Origin: Anaerolineaceae bacterium UBA5311
Lineage (GTDB): Bacteria; Chloroflexota; Anaerolineae; Anaerolineales; Anaerolineaceae
Assembly (NCBI GenBank): GCA_002411175.1
Contig: DHRN01000103.1
Coordinates: 1-10,535 of the forward strand
DNA length: 10,535 bases
Reading direction: 5' to 3'
Position 1 is the stretch's first letter; each line of letters starts with the position of its first letter. The translations under genes were made by a program, and so were the position numbers. The notes beneath the pieces were generated by a model that saw nothing but the letters and a program-made list of their open reading frames with translations, was not told the DNA's origin and ran no database searches. This document shows, in pieces, positions 1 to 7,776 of this stretch.

Positions 1-4
1 GAAG

Positions 5-105
5 TGCTTGTCCCGTTCTTGCGAAGCCAACCTTTCGTAGGGCGAGACGTTTGTTCCGGCGAAGCCATCCTTCCGTAGGGAACGGGACAAGCCGCGTTCC
101 CTACG
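5..105. repeat. Left-edge cluster of dispersed palindromic repeats
   Basis: Two partial copies of a repeat (about 5-31 and 51-70) share the core CGTTCcgGCGAAGCCATC with the tandem units at the right end of the window, but in the opposite orientation. Between them, from about 36, is a module beginning CGTAGGGCGAGA that recurs near 10069 and 10248. At 74-105 the core turns into a perfect hairpin: an 11-bp stem (74-84 with 95-105, CGTAGGGAACG / CGTTCCCTACG) and a 10-nt loop. No reading frame is supported. The block resembles REP/MITE-like intergenic repeats, and its family name is unknown to me. Bases 106-267 beyond it show no gene, clear terminator or other feature. Confidence 0.75.
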
Positions 106-267
106 CTAAGCTTCCGAAACGAGCCAATCCACTGATTTCCTCATTTTAGTGTCCTGAAAAACACGCTCTTCCTCGTTGAAATCAAGCTTTTGTTGGAAAA
201 TCAAAAACTCAGGCGGCACACATGGGTAAGGATGCGCATCATGCCCCGCGGCAAACGCGCGACGTAC

Positions 268-294
268 ACAGGTCCTTCGTTTCCAGAATGATAA
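268..294 (-). repeat. Degenerate copy of an AGATTCTTC...TTCAGAATGA-type dispersed repeat
   Basis: On the minus strand TCATTCTGGAAACGAAGG followed by ACCTG matches, with small gaps, the better copy at 10126-10152 (TCATTCTGAACGAAGTG then AAGAATCTG). This common bacterial intergenic repeat often appears in spurious translations as SERSEES. It lies just after the stop codon of the protease-FdhD gene, so it may form part of that transcript's 3' end. The alignment was made by eye and the copy is degenerate. Confidence 0.4.
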
Positions 295-296
295 TC

Positions 297-1547
297 TTAA
301 ATGAGATACTCACTATGGGAGTAGACTTCAAACTGGTTGGCACGCATATAACCCACCAGGCAGATGCCCGCCTCTTCAGCCATGTGCACTGCCAGCGCCG
401 TGGGTGTTGTCCGGCTGATGATGAACCGGACTCCCAGCGCCAGGCTCTTCATAACCATCTCGGAGCTAACGCGTCCGGTGAGCATCAGGACCAGGGGCTC
501 AAATTCCTGCTCACCCAGCAGCCAGGCGCCAGCCAGTTTGTCGATACAGTTATGCCTGCCCAGGTCTTCCATCACCAGGTTAACCACTTCACCATCACTA
601 AGCCCGGCGGTGTGAAATCCGCCGGCAAAATCGTGCATTTTTTGCTCCATCGAGAAGCGGTTATACAATTCCGGCAGTTCACTGGCAGACAATCGGACTT
701 CGACTTCGTTTTCCCTGGTTGAGAAAACCGGAGTTGCCTGTGGTTCAGTGCCGGTTGACGTGCGATGAAAGGTGGTTGGCTTGGTGACCTCTCCGTTGAC
801 CGTCACCTCGATGGTGCTCAAATCGTGTGTGAGCGTAATTTCATTAACTTGTTCCTTCTCTGAGATCACATTCTCATTCCAAAGGAAGCCGACTGCCAGC
901 TCTTTCAGATCACAAGGTGAGCAGATTAGAGAAAGCCAGCTTTCACCATTGACAATCAACTCGAGCGAGTGCTCACGGATGACCGGTTTGTCCTGGTCGA
1001 TCAAGCCAGGCGCAGTATCCAGAAAAAGTTTCGTTGGCATCTCAACATATGGAAGCAAGCCGCAATCTGCCAATCCCAGTTCGTTCTGCAGCAGAACTAC
1101 TGCTTTATCTACCAATTTTGCTGTTTTTTCAGAAAGTTCCCGTTTGAATTGGAAGGAAAAGCCCCTGACGGTCAGCATTTTTGCCTGCGGGCAATTGCCT
1201 GTAAGAGTTTTGGCAATTGAGAGCAGCACACCGGCGCCCATATGATGGGTGAATGCGGAATGTTCGCTGGTTGGTTCAGCATCCAGGAGCAGGAGGTCAT
1301 CGAGCTGTTCTGAATTGTGGGCATCGATGAAAATCACCTGATCATAATCACAAATATCTTCCGCCATCTCGGGCAACAATTGAAAAAGGTACAAGAAGCG
1401 CAGCGAACCATCCGCAGTCTCCACCCATTCTCCGGGAAATTCGGGTACTCTCAACCCAAAAACCGAGGTAATTTTCTCCAAAACATGCCAGCCAGCGCCG
1501 TCATCTTCCCGGTCGCGGTTTCCGTATGCAATAATCAGTCGCTTCAT
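297..1547 (-). CDS. Fusion of hydrogenase maturation protease and FdhD-like domain
   Basis: The 416-residue product has two domains. Residues 1-155 look like a HycI/HoxW-family endopeptidase, which clips the C-terminal extension of the NiFe large subunit: GN at 9-10, the DDGAG motif at 15-19, D75 in IDAH, and H101/H102 near the expected nickel-sensing histidine. Residues about 175-416 match FdhD, the sulfurtransferase that readies the molybdenum cofactor of formate dehydrogenases: DLKELAVGFLWNE, AGGFHTAG, EDLGRHNCIDK, LTGRVSSEMV, SRTTPTALAV. FdhD's catalytic CxxC, expected around residues 255-280, is absent; the only CxxC is C209-S-P-C212, earlier in the domain. I chose the ATG at 1547 because AGGA lies 7 nt upstream; a TTG two codons earlier is less likely. 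The gene follows hoxH by 76 nt, across a terminator. The protease role is well supported by the hydrogenase context; whether the FdhD half is active is doubtful. Confidence 0.85.
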   Translation of the reverse strand: MKRLIIAYGNRDREDDGAGWHVLEKITSVFGLRVPEFPGEWVETADGSLRFLYLFQLLPEMAEDICDYDQVIFIDAHNSEQLDDLLLLDAEPTSEHSAFTHHMGAGVLLSIAKTLTGNCPQAKMLTVRGFSFQFKRELSEKTAKLVDKAVVLLQNELGLADCGLLPYVEMPTKLFLDTAPGLIDQDKPVIREHSLELIVNGESWLSLICSPCDLKELAVGFLWNENVISEKEQVNEITLTHDLSTIEVTVNGEVTKPTTFHRTSTGTEPQATPVFSTRENEVEVRLSASELPELYNRFSMEQKMHDFAGGFHTAGLSDGEVVNLVMEDLGRHNCIDKLAGAWLLGEQEFEPLVLMLTGRVSSEMVMKSLALGVRFIISRTTPTALAVHMAEEAGICLVGYMRANQFEVYSHSEYLI

Positions 1548-1569
1548 TGTCAAATCCTAAATTTAATAT

Positions 1570-1605
1570 AAAACCTCCCCTGATGATACCTTAAGGGGAG
1601 GTTTT
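1570..1605 (-). terminator. Intrinsic terminator between hoxH and the maturation gene
   Basis: A perfect 12-bp inverted repeat (1570-1581 with 1594-1605, AAAACCTCCCCT / AGGGGAGGTTTT) has a 12-nt loop. It starts 19 nt after the hoxH stop. On the minus strand the 3' arm ends in TTTT and continues into the AT-rich run ATATTAAATTT. It should stop or attenuate transcripts from the hydrogenase genes. The downstream gene begins 22 nt later and I see no promoter of its own, so partial read-through is the simplest reading. Confidence 0.85.
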
Positions 1606-1623
1606 AATGCAGATCAATTTTAG

Positions 1624-3048
1624 TTAACGCTTAATCGTTTGAGCCAGATTGCCATCGGCATCAATAATTGATATCTCGATTGGCATCTGACCAAATGCAT
1701 GAGTTGAGCAGCTCAGGCAGGGGTCGTGAGCGCGGATGGCATGTTCAACGCGGTTGAGCATGCCTTCTTTTACTTCAGGACCGCGCACGTACTCTTTCGC
1801 GACCATATCAACGGCTTTACTCATCGCGTAGTTGTTGTGACCGGTGGAGACGATCAGGTTAACCTTGGTCAGGCGACCCAGTTCGTCGGCATGGTAATCG
1901 TGAGTCAAGGTGCCGCGGGGCGCTTCGATCACCCCAACACCGTGACCGGTCGGTTCCTGATGGGTGTTAAGAATGTCGTTGCTGAGAATATCAGGGTCAG
2001 CGAGCAATACACGCACGCGTTCACATGCAAAGAGCGTTTCGATCATGCGGGCGTAGTGGTAGGCAAGCGTGTTTTCAACAGGCATTCCGTTATTGATCGC
2101 CTTGAAGAGTTTCAACTCCTCGTTGGCGAGTGGGGTACTGATGTGTTCCGCCAGGTTGATACGACCGAGCGGACCAACACGGTAGACCCCTTCAGGGAAG
2201 CCCAGTTTCTTGTAATAGGGGAACTTCAGGTAAGACCAGGACTCAACATGCTCGGCGATATAGTCGAGGTAGTTTTGAGCGCTGAAGGTCTCAAGTGGTT
2301 CTCCATTACGACCGATGAGGCGCATGTCACCATCATATAATTCGAGACCATGGTCAGGGGTGGTCAAACCGAAATAGCCAGTGGGGAAGACAGCAAATTT
2401 TTGAACGGTCTCAGCGTTAGCTTCCATCCAGTCTTTGACGATCTTAATCCCAAGCTGTGTTGTCGCGATCTGTTCATCCAACTGAGCCAGAATGCGATCG
2501 CGTCCTTCAGCTGGCAGCGTTCGGTTGACACCGCCGGGAATAGCGAAAGTGGGGTGGATGGAGCGTTCGCCCAATTCGGAAATGATCGACTGACCAAACT
2601 TGCGCAGGCGCACAGCTTTTACAGTCAGATCAGGGTCTGCCTGGATCAGTCCAACTACATTTCTGGTTGCCGGGTCGGCATCGAAACCAAGTAAAAGGTC
2701 TGGTCCTGCCAGTTCAAAGAAATGCATGCCGTGACTTTGAATGATTTGCCCCATGTGCATCAGTTCACGCAAGAGTGACGCGGGACGGGGAGGCGGACAG
2801 CCCAAAACCACATCTCCGGCTTTGGCGGCAGCCAGGTGGTGGCTGACGGGGCAAATGCCGCAGATGCGTGGAGTGATTTGCTGCATCTCGGTCACGAGGC
2901 GTCCTTCACAGAACTTTTCGAAACCACGGAATTCATTCACGTGGAAATATGCATGTTCGACACTGCCATCGTCTTTCATGTGGACGGTAACTTTGGCGTG
3001 TCCCTCAATTCGGGTTACGGGTTCAATTGTTATTTTCTGTGTAACCAT
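1624..3048 (-). CDS. hoxH: [NiFe]-hydrogenase large subunit, group 3d type (HoxH/HydL)
   Basis: The 474-residue catalytic subunit would carry out reversible H2 oxidation at a NiFe(CN)2CO centre in the cytoplasm. The N-terminal metal-binding motif RICGICPVSHH gives C63 and C66; the C-terminal motif DPCLSCSTH gives C444 and C447, so all four nickel ligands are present. A 24-residue extension (AFGQMP...TIKR) follows H450, as expected for a HoxH precursor that is cleaved after this histidine; the protease encoded downstream is the natural candidate. I chose the ATG at 3048 because AGGAG lies 5 nt upstream; an ATG at 3066 would overlap hoxY by 10 nt and has no better site. Eight nucleotides separate it from hoxY, so the two subunits are probably coupled in translation. 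No membrane or export signal is seen. The group call rests on motifs and gene context, not on a phylogeny. Confidence 0.96.
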   Translation of the reverse strand: MVTQKITIEPVTRIEGHAKVTVHMKDDGSVEHAYFHVNEFRGFEKFCEGRLVTEMQQITPRICGICPVSHHLAAAKAGDVVLGCPPPRPASLLRELMHMGQIIQSHGMHFFELAGPDLLLGFDADPATRNVVGLIQADPDLTVKAVRLRKFGQSIISELGERSIHPTFAIPGGVNRTLPAEGRDRILAQLDEQIATTQLGIKIVKDWMEANAETVQKFAVFPTGYFGLTTPDHGLELYDGDMRLIGRNGEPLETFSAQNYLDYIAEHVESWSYLKFPYYKKLGFPEGVYRVGPLGRINLAEHISTPLANEELKLFKAINNGMPVENTLAYHYARMIETLFACERVRVLLADPDILSNDILNTHQEPTGHGVGVIEAPRGTLTHDYHADELGRLTKVNLIVSTGHNNYAMSKAVDMVAKEYVRGPEVKEGMLNRVEHAIRAHDPCLSCSTHAFGQMPIEISIIDADGNLAQTIKR

Positions 3049-3056
3049 ATCTTCTC

Positions 3057-3599
3057 CTAGTGCCATTTATTGGTAAGTTCGTTGACTTCGGGCATGCGAC
3101 CCTGTGCGAGCTCAGCCAGAACGTGAAAAATCGCGTCGGCATGAGGTGCACAACCGGGCAGGAAGACATCCACTTTGACCACATCGCTGACCGGGCGAAC
3201 GTGTTGTAGCACCGCCAGTTCAGGGTCATCCGGAATTTTGCCGCTTTCATCGGTACTTTCAGTTTCGATGTAAGCACGTTTCAGGGCTTCATCGGCACCA
3301 ACGAAATTACGCATGGCGGGGACGCCGCCGAAAACTGCGCAGTCACCCAGGGCGACCAGGATTTTGCATCTTTCGCGCATTCTGATGGCAACTTCTTCGT
3401 TATGCGAATTGGAAATACCACCTTCAAGGATGCCCACATCCACACCATCGATATCCGGCTCTTTCAAGTCGGTAATCGGAGTAGCGCGGAGATCAACCAA
3501 TTTGGTCAATTCAATAATTCTTTCGTCCATGTCCAAAAAAGACATATGGCAGCCAGCACAACCCGCGAGCCAGTCTGAAGCCACTTTTGGTTTTGCCAT
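3057..3599 (-). CDS. hoxY: [NiFe]-hydrogenase small subunit (HoxY/HydS)
   Basis: This 180-residue subunit passes electrons from the NiFe site through one proximal [4Fe-4S] cluster. The ligands are visible: C14 and C17 in WLAGCAGCHMSFLD, C87 in GDCAVFGG and C150 in LPGCAPHAD. There is no twin-arginine signal and no room for medial or distal clusters, as in short cytoplasmic group 3 small subunits, which hand electrons to a partner Fe-S protein. The ATG has AAAGGA 5 nt upstream. The gene starts 37 nt after the NuoG-like gene and ends 8 nt before hoxH. The annotation is secure; the group 3d assignment follows from the size and the neighbouring diaphorase genes. Confidence 0.95.
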   Translation of the reverse strand: MAKPKVASDWLAGCAGCHMSFLDMDERIIELTKLVDLRATPITDLKEPDIDGVDVGILEGGISNSHNEEVAIRMRERCKILVALGDCAVFGGVPAMRNFVGADEALKRAYIETESTDESGKIPDDPELAVLQHVRPVSDVVKVDVFLPGCAPHADAIFHVLAELAQGRMPEVNELTNKWH

Positions 3600-3636
3600 G
3601 TTTTTCCTTTCATACTCCTTTATCTCAACCGCTGGC

Positions 3637-5568
3637 TTATGCCAGGACGATCGATGAAATTTTGTCGGTCACTACTGCCTGCCAATCCGATTGGAGGCTG
3701 AAGCCGGACTTTTCTGCAAGACCAGCCAGGACTTCGGAGACCGATCGCTGCTGCACACCAGGGATCAATGCCTGGCGATTGAGCTCAATGCGACCGTCTG
3801 TGGTCAGATAATGACCTTCTTCCTCAGCCCAGATTTTGCTGGGTAAGATAACGTCAGCCAGTTCAGCGAATTCGTCCATGTAACTGGTCTGTACGATCTT
3901 AAATCCGCCGTTTTTCATCCCATCCACTGCGTGGTGGCATGCGTGACCATCGCCAATCGCATAGAAAGCCACCGGGCTCTCTCCCATTTCAGGGTTCACT
4001 TCGAGACCGAGCAGGGAAGCGGCAAAACTGTTGGTGTCACCTTTCATGATGATCACTTTTGCGCCAACTTCCTGTGAGTAGCGGATTAATTTCTTCAGAG
4101 TTTCCAGGTTTTCCAACTTGGCAAAATCTTTACCGACAATAATCACTGGGTGTTGCCAGGTTTGGACGCTTTCCAGTAATCGATATGCCCTTCGAGCAGC
4201 GAGACCTTCCTCTGCGATAATTTGGTCAGTCTCTTCGCAACTGCCTGCGGTTTTGTGGCAAGCCAGGAGATTAATGATTTGTTCATAATTCTCGCCAACA
4301 GACACCAGGCGGTTGGAGAAGTTATCTGCGAGCTTATTCTCTTCTTTGGTTACCAGGACCATATTGAACAGTTCACCTGGTTTGCGCTTCAACATAAAGC
4401 CAGCAACCGGGTAATCGTCAACCAGGTCTGCGCCGAGGATTACCGCGGCGTCAGCCTCTTCCAGGGCGCCAAGGTCAGATTCAAAAGCGCCAAATTCTCG
4501 TGCCAGCTCAATGCTCACTGCAGCGCTCTCGTCGTGACCAAACAGGGCAGTTTGACCAACCTTGTAGTTATCCTTGAAGAAATTCTGGAAAGTACTCAGG
4601 TTCTCGATCGATTGTCGCCCGGAGATATAGGCTTTGATTTCGGTGCTGTCATGTGCTTTCAGTTGGGTAGAAACTACATTCAGAGCATCATCCCAGCTGA
4701 TTGGCTGCAATTTGCCTTCACGGCGAATCAAAGGTTCGTTCACGCGAACACGATTTTCTTTGACCGGATTGTAACGACCCATTTCGCATAACAAACCATC
4801 AGCGAAGGTGGCATCCATATCGCCATCAATACGAACCAGGCGATTGTCGCGGGTTTTGACCACGCGATAACAACCGACACTGCAGTCCATACAAATGGAA
4901 TTGGTGTGGGTCAGATCGGTTTCGCGACCCTGGTACATCGAACGGCGGTCAATCAGAGCGCCGGTCGGGCAGACCTGGACACAGTTTCCGCAGGATATAC
5001 AGGTGCTTTCACCCAGGGGCACATTGCCGTCTGCAACCAGGATATTGGCAGAACCGCGCTCTTCGATGCCGAGGGTATGGTTGCCCACCAGTTCAGCACA
5101 GGTGCGGACGCAACGCCGGCAGATGATACAGCGGTTGTTATCCAGGACAAAGTCCGGATGACTGGTATCAACATAAAAAGGTTTGTAAGCCGGTGTGATA
5201 GGCCAATGGTTCATGCCTTCATCATAAGCAGCTTGCTGCAGGTCGCAATCGCCATCAGTATCCTGGCAGTACATGCAGAAGTGGTTTCGTTCGCTGAAAA
5301 GCATTGATAATACGAAATGACGGGCTGCTTTGGTTTTTTCCGTGTCGGTGTGAACTTTCATTCCTTCCGCTGCAGGAAAAGTACAGGAAGGCTGCAGGGT
5401 TTTGGCGCCTTCAACTTCAACCAGGCACAAGCGGCAGGCTCCGTATGGTACCAGTTTGGGGTGGTAGCACAAAGTCGGGACATTGAATCCGGCTTTTTGG
5501 ACTGCTTCCAGGACGGTTGATCCTGATTCCACTTCGACAGGTAATTCATTAACAGTTAATTTGATCAT
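3637..5568 (-). CDS. NuoG/HoxU/HydA-like Fe-S electron-transfer subunit with metal-free molybdopterin-family domain
   Basis: This 643-residue subunit should wire the hydrogenase dimer to the flavin subunit. In order: a plant-type [2Fe-2S] domain (C34, C45, C48, C62); a three-Cys site C98, C101, C108 with H96 just before it (HxC rather than the usual HxxxC of NuoG); two ferredoxin-type [4Fe-4S] motifs (C147, C150, C153, C157; C190, C193, C196, C200); a further [4Fe-4S] motif of the molybdopterin oxidoreductase type (C226, C229, C233, C261); and residues about 265-600 resembling a shortened NuoG/formate dehydrogenase domain. I find no Cys or Sec at the place expected for a molybdenum ligand (around 335-345, YKVGQTALFG), so the domain is probably structural. 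There is no H-cluster domain, so it is not an [FeFe]-hydrogenase. A GGAG lies 8 nt before the ATG. HydA (of HydABCSL), HoxU and NuoG are all defensible names. Confidence 0.9.
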   Translation of the reverse strand: MIKLTVNELPVEVESGSTVLEAVQKAGFNVPTLCYHPKLVPYGACRLCLVEVEGAKTLQPSCTFPAAEGMKVHTDTEKTKAARHFVLSMLFSERNHFCMYCQDTDGDCDLQQAAYDEGMNHWPITPAYKPFYVDTSHPDFVLDNNRCIICRRCVRTCAELVGNHTLGIEERGSANILVADGNVPLGESTCISCGNCVQVCPTGALIDRRSMYQGRETDLTHTNSICMDCSVGCYRVVKTRDNRLVRIDGDMDATFADGLLCEMGRYNPVKENRVRVNEPLIRREGKLQPISWDDALNVVSTQLKAHDSTEIKAYISGRQSIENLSTFQNFFKDNYKVGQTALFGHDESAAVSIELAREFGAFESDLGALEEADAAVILGADLVDDYPVAGFMLKRKPGELFNMVLVTKEENKLADNFSNRLVSVGENYEQIINLLACHKTAGSCEETDQIIAEEGLAARRAYRLLESVQTWQHPVIIVGKDFAKLENLETLKKLIRYSQEVGAKVIIMKGDTNSFAASLLGLEVNPEMGESPVAFYAIGDGHACHHAVDGMKNGGFKIVQTSYMDEFAELADVILPSKIWAEEEGHYLTTDGRIELNRQALIPGVQQRSVSEVLAGLAEKSGFSLQSDWQAVVTDKISSIVLA

Positions 5569-5594
5569 CTAATTTTCTCCATCGTCTCGTATGA

Positions 5595-7376
5595 TTAGTT
5601 GACCTCTACAGCGTCGAAATTGCACACCTGGAAGCAAATACCGCAGCGAATACAAGCATCTTGATCGATTACGTGTAATTGCTTGCGTTCGCCAGTGATT
5701 GCATTGACAGGGCAGTTACGCGCACAGACAGTACAACCGGTGCAATTTTCTGTAATGTTGTAAGTGATCAGGTTCCGACAGACCTTTGCAGGGCAACGTT
5801 TTTCGTAAATGTGGGCTTCGTATTCATCCAGGAAATGCTCCAAAGTTGAAACAACCGGGTTGGGAGCGCCCTGACCCAAACCACACAGGCTATCCTGCTT
5901 GATTTCATCACAGAGGCTGCGCAGCATTGGGATATCTTCGGGGATGCCTTCACCAGCGCATATCCGCTCGAGGATTTCCAGGATGCGGCGGGTACCAACG
6001 CGGCAGGGCACACACTTTCCGCAGGATTCTTCCTGGGTAAATTCCATGAAGAAGCGGGCAATGTCGACCATGCAGGTGTCTTCGTCCATGACAACCATAC
6101 CACCCGAACCCATAATCGACCCGGCAGCACCCAGGGTTTCATAGTCAACTTCGAGGTCCAGGTATTTTGTGGGCAAACAACCGCCCATCGGACCGCCAGT
6201 CTGAACAGCCTTGTAGCCTTTGCCATCTTTGATGCCGCCGCCGATATCGAAAATGATCTCGCGCAGGGTCATGCCGAAGGGGACTTCAATCAGGCCAGTG
6301 TGGGCAACGTCTCCGGCGAGCGCAAAGGTCTTCGTGCCCTTGCTCTTCTCAGATCCGAGGCTGGTATACCAGTCCAACCCACGATGGATGATTTTTGGCA
6401 CGTTGGCGTAAGTTTCAACGTTGTTAATGTTGGTTGGTTTGCCCCAAAGACCCTTGGTCGCGGGGAATGGCGGACGAACGCGAGGTTCTCCGCGAGAGCC
6501 TTCGATTGATGCGATCAAAGCGGTTTCTTCACCGCAAACGAATGCGCCTGCTCCCATGCGGACTTCCAGATCGAACGAAAAATCTGTACCCAGTATGTTC
6601 TTACCCAGCAAACCGTATTCCTTGGCTTGCTTGATGGCAATGTTAAGAGTGCTGACTGCGATGGGGTATTCCGCGCGGCAGTAAACATAACCCTGGTTGG
6701 AACCGACCGCATAAGCGCCAATTGCCATTCCTTCGATGACCGAGTGTGGATCGCCTTCCAAAACCTTGCGGTTCATGAAAGCGCCAGGGTCGCCCTCGTC
6801 TGCGTTACAGACCATGTACTTGGGTGAACCAGGAGCCTGGTGGGCGAATTTCCACTTCAAACCTGCCGGGAAGCCAGCGCCACCGCGCCCACGAAGCTTG
6901 GAATCTATCACAGTCTGAATAACACCTTCGGGGGTCATCCCGGTGAGCACTTTTGCCAGCGCTGCGTAGCCATCAACTGCGATGTAATCTTCGATATTCC
7001 GGGGATCAATCACGCCGATGTTTTCCAGAATAACGCGGACCTCTTTTTCTTTTGGTGCCCGCACTTCTTCATCCATAAGATCGCGCATTTTTGCAGCATA
7101 CTGCTGCAGCTCACGACCTTTAATGAAGTGTTCGACGACCAGGGGGTGTATGCTCTCAGGTGTCAGGGCGATGTAGTGGCTGCCTTCCGGGTAGACCAGG
7201 ATGTCTGGACCTTCGGTTTCAGGGTCACCGATCCGCGGGGTATCGAGAATTTGGACTTCATCCAGAATATTTTGCAGCTTTAGTTCTTCGATGATCTGCT
7301 CTTTGATCTGGAGGGCGCCTTTCTCGATACAAATCGGATCCATCGAAACAAGAATCGTTGATCGATAATATGCCAT
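5595..7376 (-). CDS. hoxF: NuoF/HoxF/HydB-like NAD(H)-FMN diaphorase subunit
   Basis: This 593-residue flavoprotein should exchange electrons with NAD(H). Residues 1-90 are a thioredoxin-fold domain whose usual [2Fe-2S] cysteines are gone (only C16 remains; the normal TGCxGxC region reads TPRIGDPETEGP). The FMN/NADH part shows RGRGGAGFPAGLKWKF (162-177) and GAGAFVCGEETAL (275-287). The N3-type [4Fe-4S] cluster has C452, C455 and C458 in SCGKCVPCR, plus C498. The C-terminus adds two ferredoxin-type [4Fe-4S] clusters (C545, C548, C551, C555; C575, C578, C581, C585). H522, C528 and C533, perhaps with C473, resemble the zinc site described in bifurcating HydB proteins. The extra clusters are typical of HydB from electron-bifurcating hydrogenases rather than of plain HoxF. 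The ribosome site is weak (AGAGAG, 8 nt before the ATG). It lies 26 nt before the NuoG-like gene. Confidence 0.93.
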   Translation of the reverse strand: MAYYRSTILVSMDPICIEKGALQIKEQIIEELKLQNILDEVQILDTPRIGDPETEGPDILVYPEGSHYIALTPESIHPLVVEHFIKGRELQQYAAKMRDLMDEEVRAPKEKEVRVILENIGVIDPRNIEDYIAVDGYAALAKVLTGMTPEGVIQTVIDSKLRGRGGAGFPAGLKWKFAHQAPGSPKYMVCNADEGDPGAFMNRKVLEGDPHSVIEGMAIGAYAVGSNQGYVYCRAEYPIAVSTLNIAIKQAKEYGLLGKNILGTDFSFDLEVRMGAGAFVCGEETALIASIEGSRGEPRVRPPFPATKGLWGKPTNINNVETYANVPKIIHRGLDWYTSLGSEKSKGTKTFALAGDVAHTGLIEVPFGMTLREIIFDIGGGIKDGKGYKAVQTGGPMGGCLPTKYLDLEVDYETLGAAGSIMGSGGMVVMDEDTCMVDIARFFMEFTQEESCGKCVPCRVGTRRILEILERICAGEGIPEDIPMLRSLCDEIKQDSLCGLGQGAPNPVVSTLEHFLDEYEAHIYEKRCPAKVCRNLITYNITENCTGCTVCARNCPVNAITGERKQLHVIDQDACIRCGICFQVCNFDAVEVN

Positions 7377-7407
7377 ATTGGATTCTCTCTTCTTACCTTT
7401 CTGAAAT

Positions 7408-7776
7408 TTATTCTTTTACTAAGTGTTCTGTTAGCACGTTGCCATCGACAACATGTTCTTGCATAATTCTGCGCGCGATATCAGTATTGACTTTGCAGTA
7501 AGCAATTTCTTCTTTGTCGGGCAGGGTAACCTTCACAATAGGATCCATCCCATCGAGACCGAGGTTTCCGGTCTGGCGGAGGATGATATCGGGCAGGCGA
7601 TTTTCCTCAATAAAAGTGAGGATTTCTTTCAAGGTTTCGCGTGCGCCGGCTGCGATGCCGATTGTGCCCATACCGACAACGATCTGGGTTTTCCCAGTCT
7701 GGTCGCGCATGTCTTTGATTTTCCGGGCTTCTTCACGCAATCTTTTCAGATCTTCAATCGAATTAATTGTAGGCAT
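7408..7776 (-). CDS. Thioredoxin-fold (2Fe-2S) ferredoxin homologue lacking cluster ligands
   Basis: The 122-residue protein belongs to the thioredoxin-like ferredoxin family often encoded in HydABC-type hydrogenase operons. The signature VVGMGTxGIAAGARETL (33-49) and the second motif RQTGxLGLxGMDPIVKV (67-83) are clear. Relatives have Cys at the x positions; here they are I39, N71 and D75, and the only Cys is C94. It therefore probably cannot bind a normal [2Fe-2S] cluster and may act as a structural or assembly subunit. Its start overlaps the end of the ATPase gene by 14 nt, with AAGGAG 6 nt before the ATG, which suggests translational coupling. The sequence shows family and residue loss; the role is inferred. 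Confidence 0.85.
   Translation of the reverse strand: MPTINSIEDLKRLREEARKIKDMRDQTGKTQIVVGMGTIGIAAGARETLKEILTFIEENRLPDIILRQTGNLGLDGMDPIVKVTLPDKEEIAYCKVNTDIARRIMQEHVVDGNVLTEHLVKE

Noticed and set aside
1726..2340. Plus-strand open frame of 204 codons opposite hoxH, and a similar one at 4222-4791
   Set aside because: Both lie opposite well-supported genes with conserved metal-binding motifs; their translations show no recognisable domain.
3637..5568. [FeFe]-hydrogenase or active formate dehydrogenase
   Set aside because: There are no H-cluster motifs and no Cys/Sec metal ligand in the molybdopterin-family domain, while a complete [NiFe] pair is encoded next to it.
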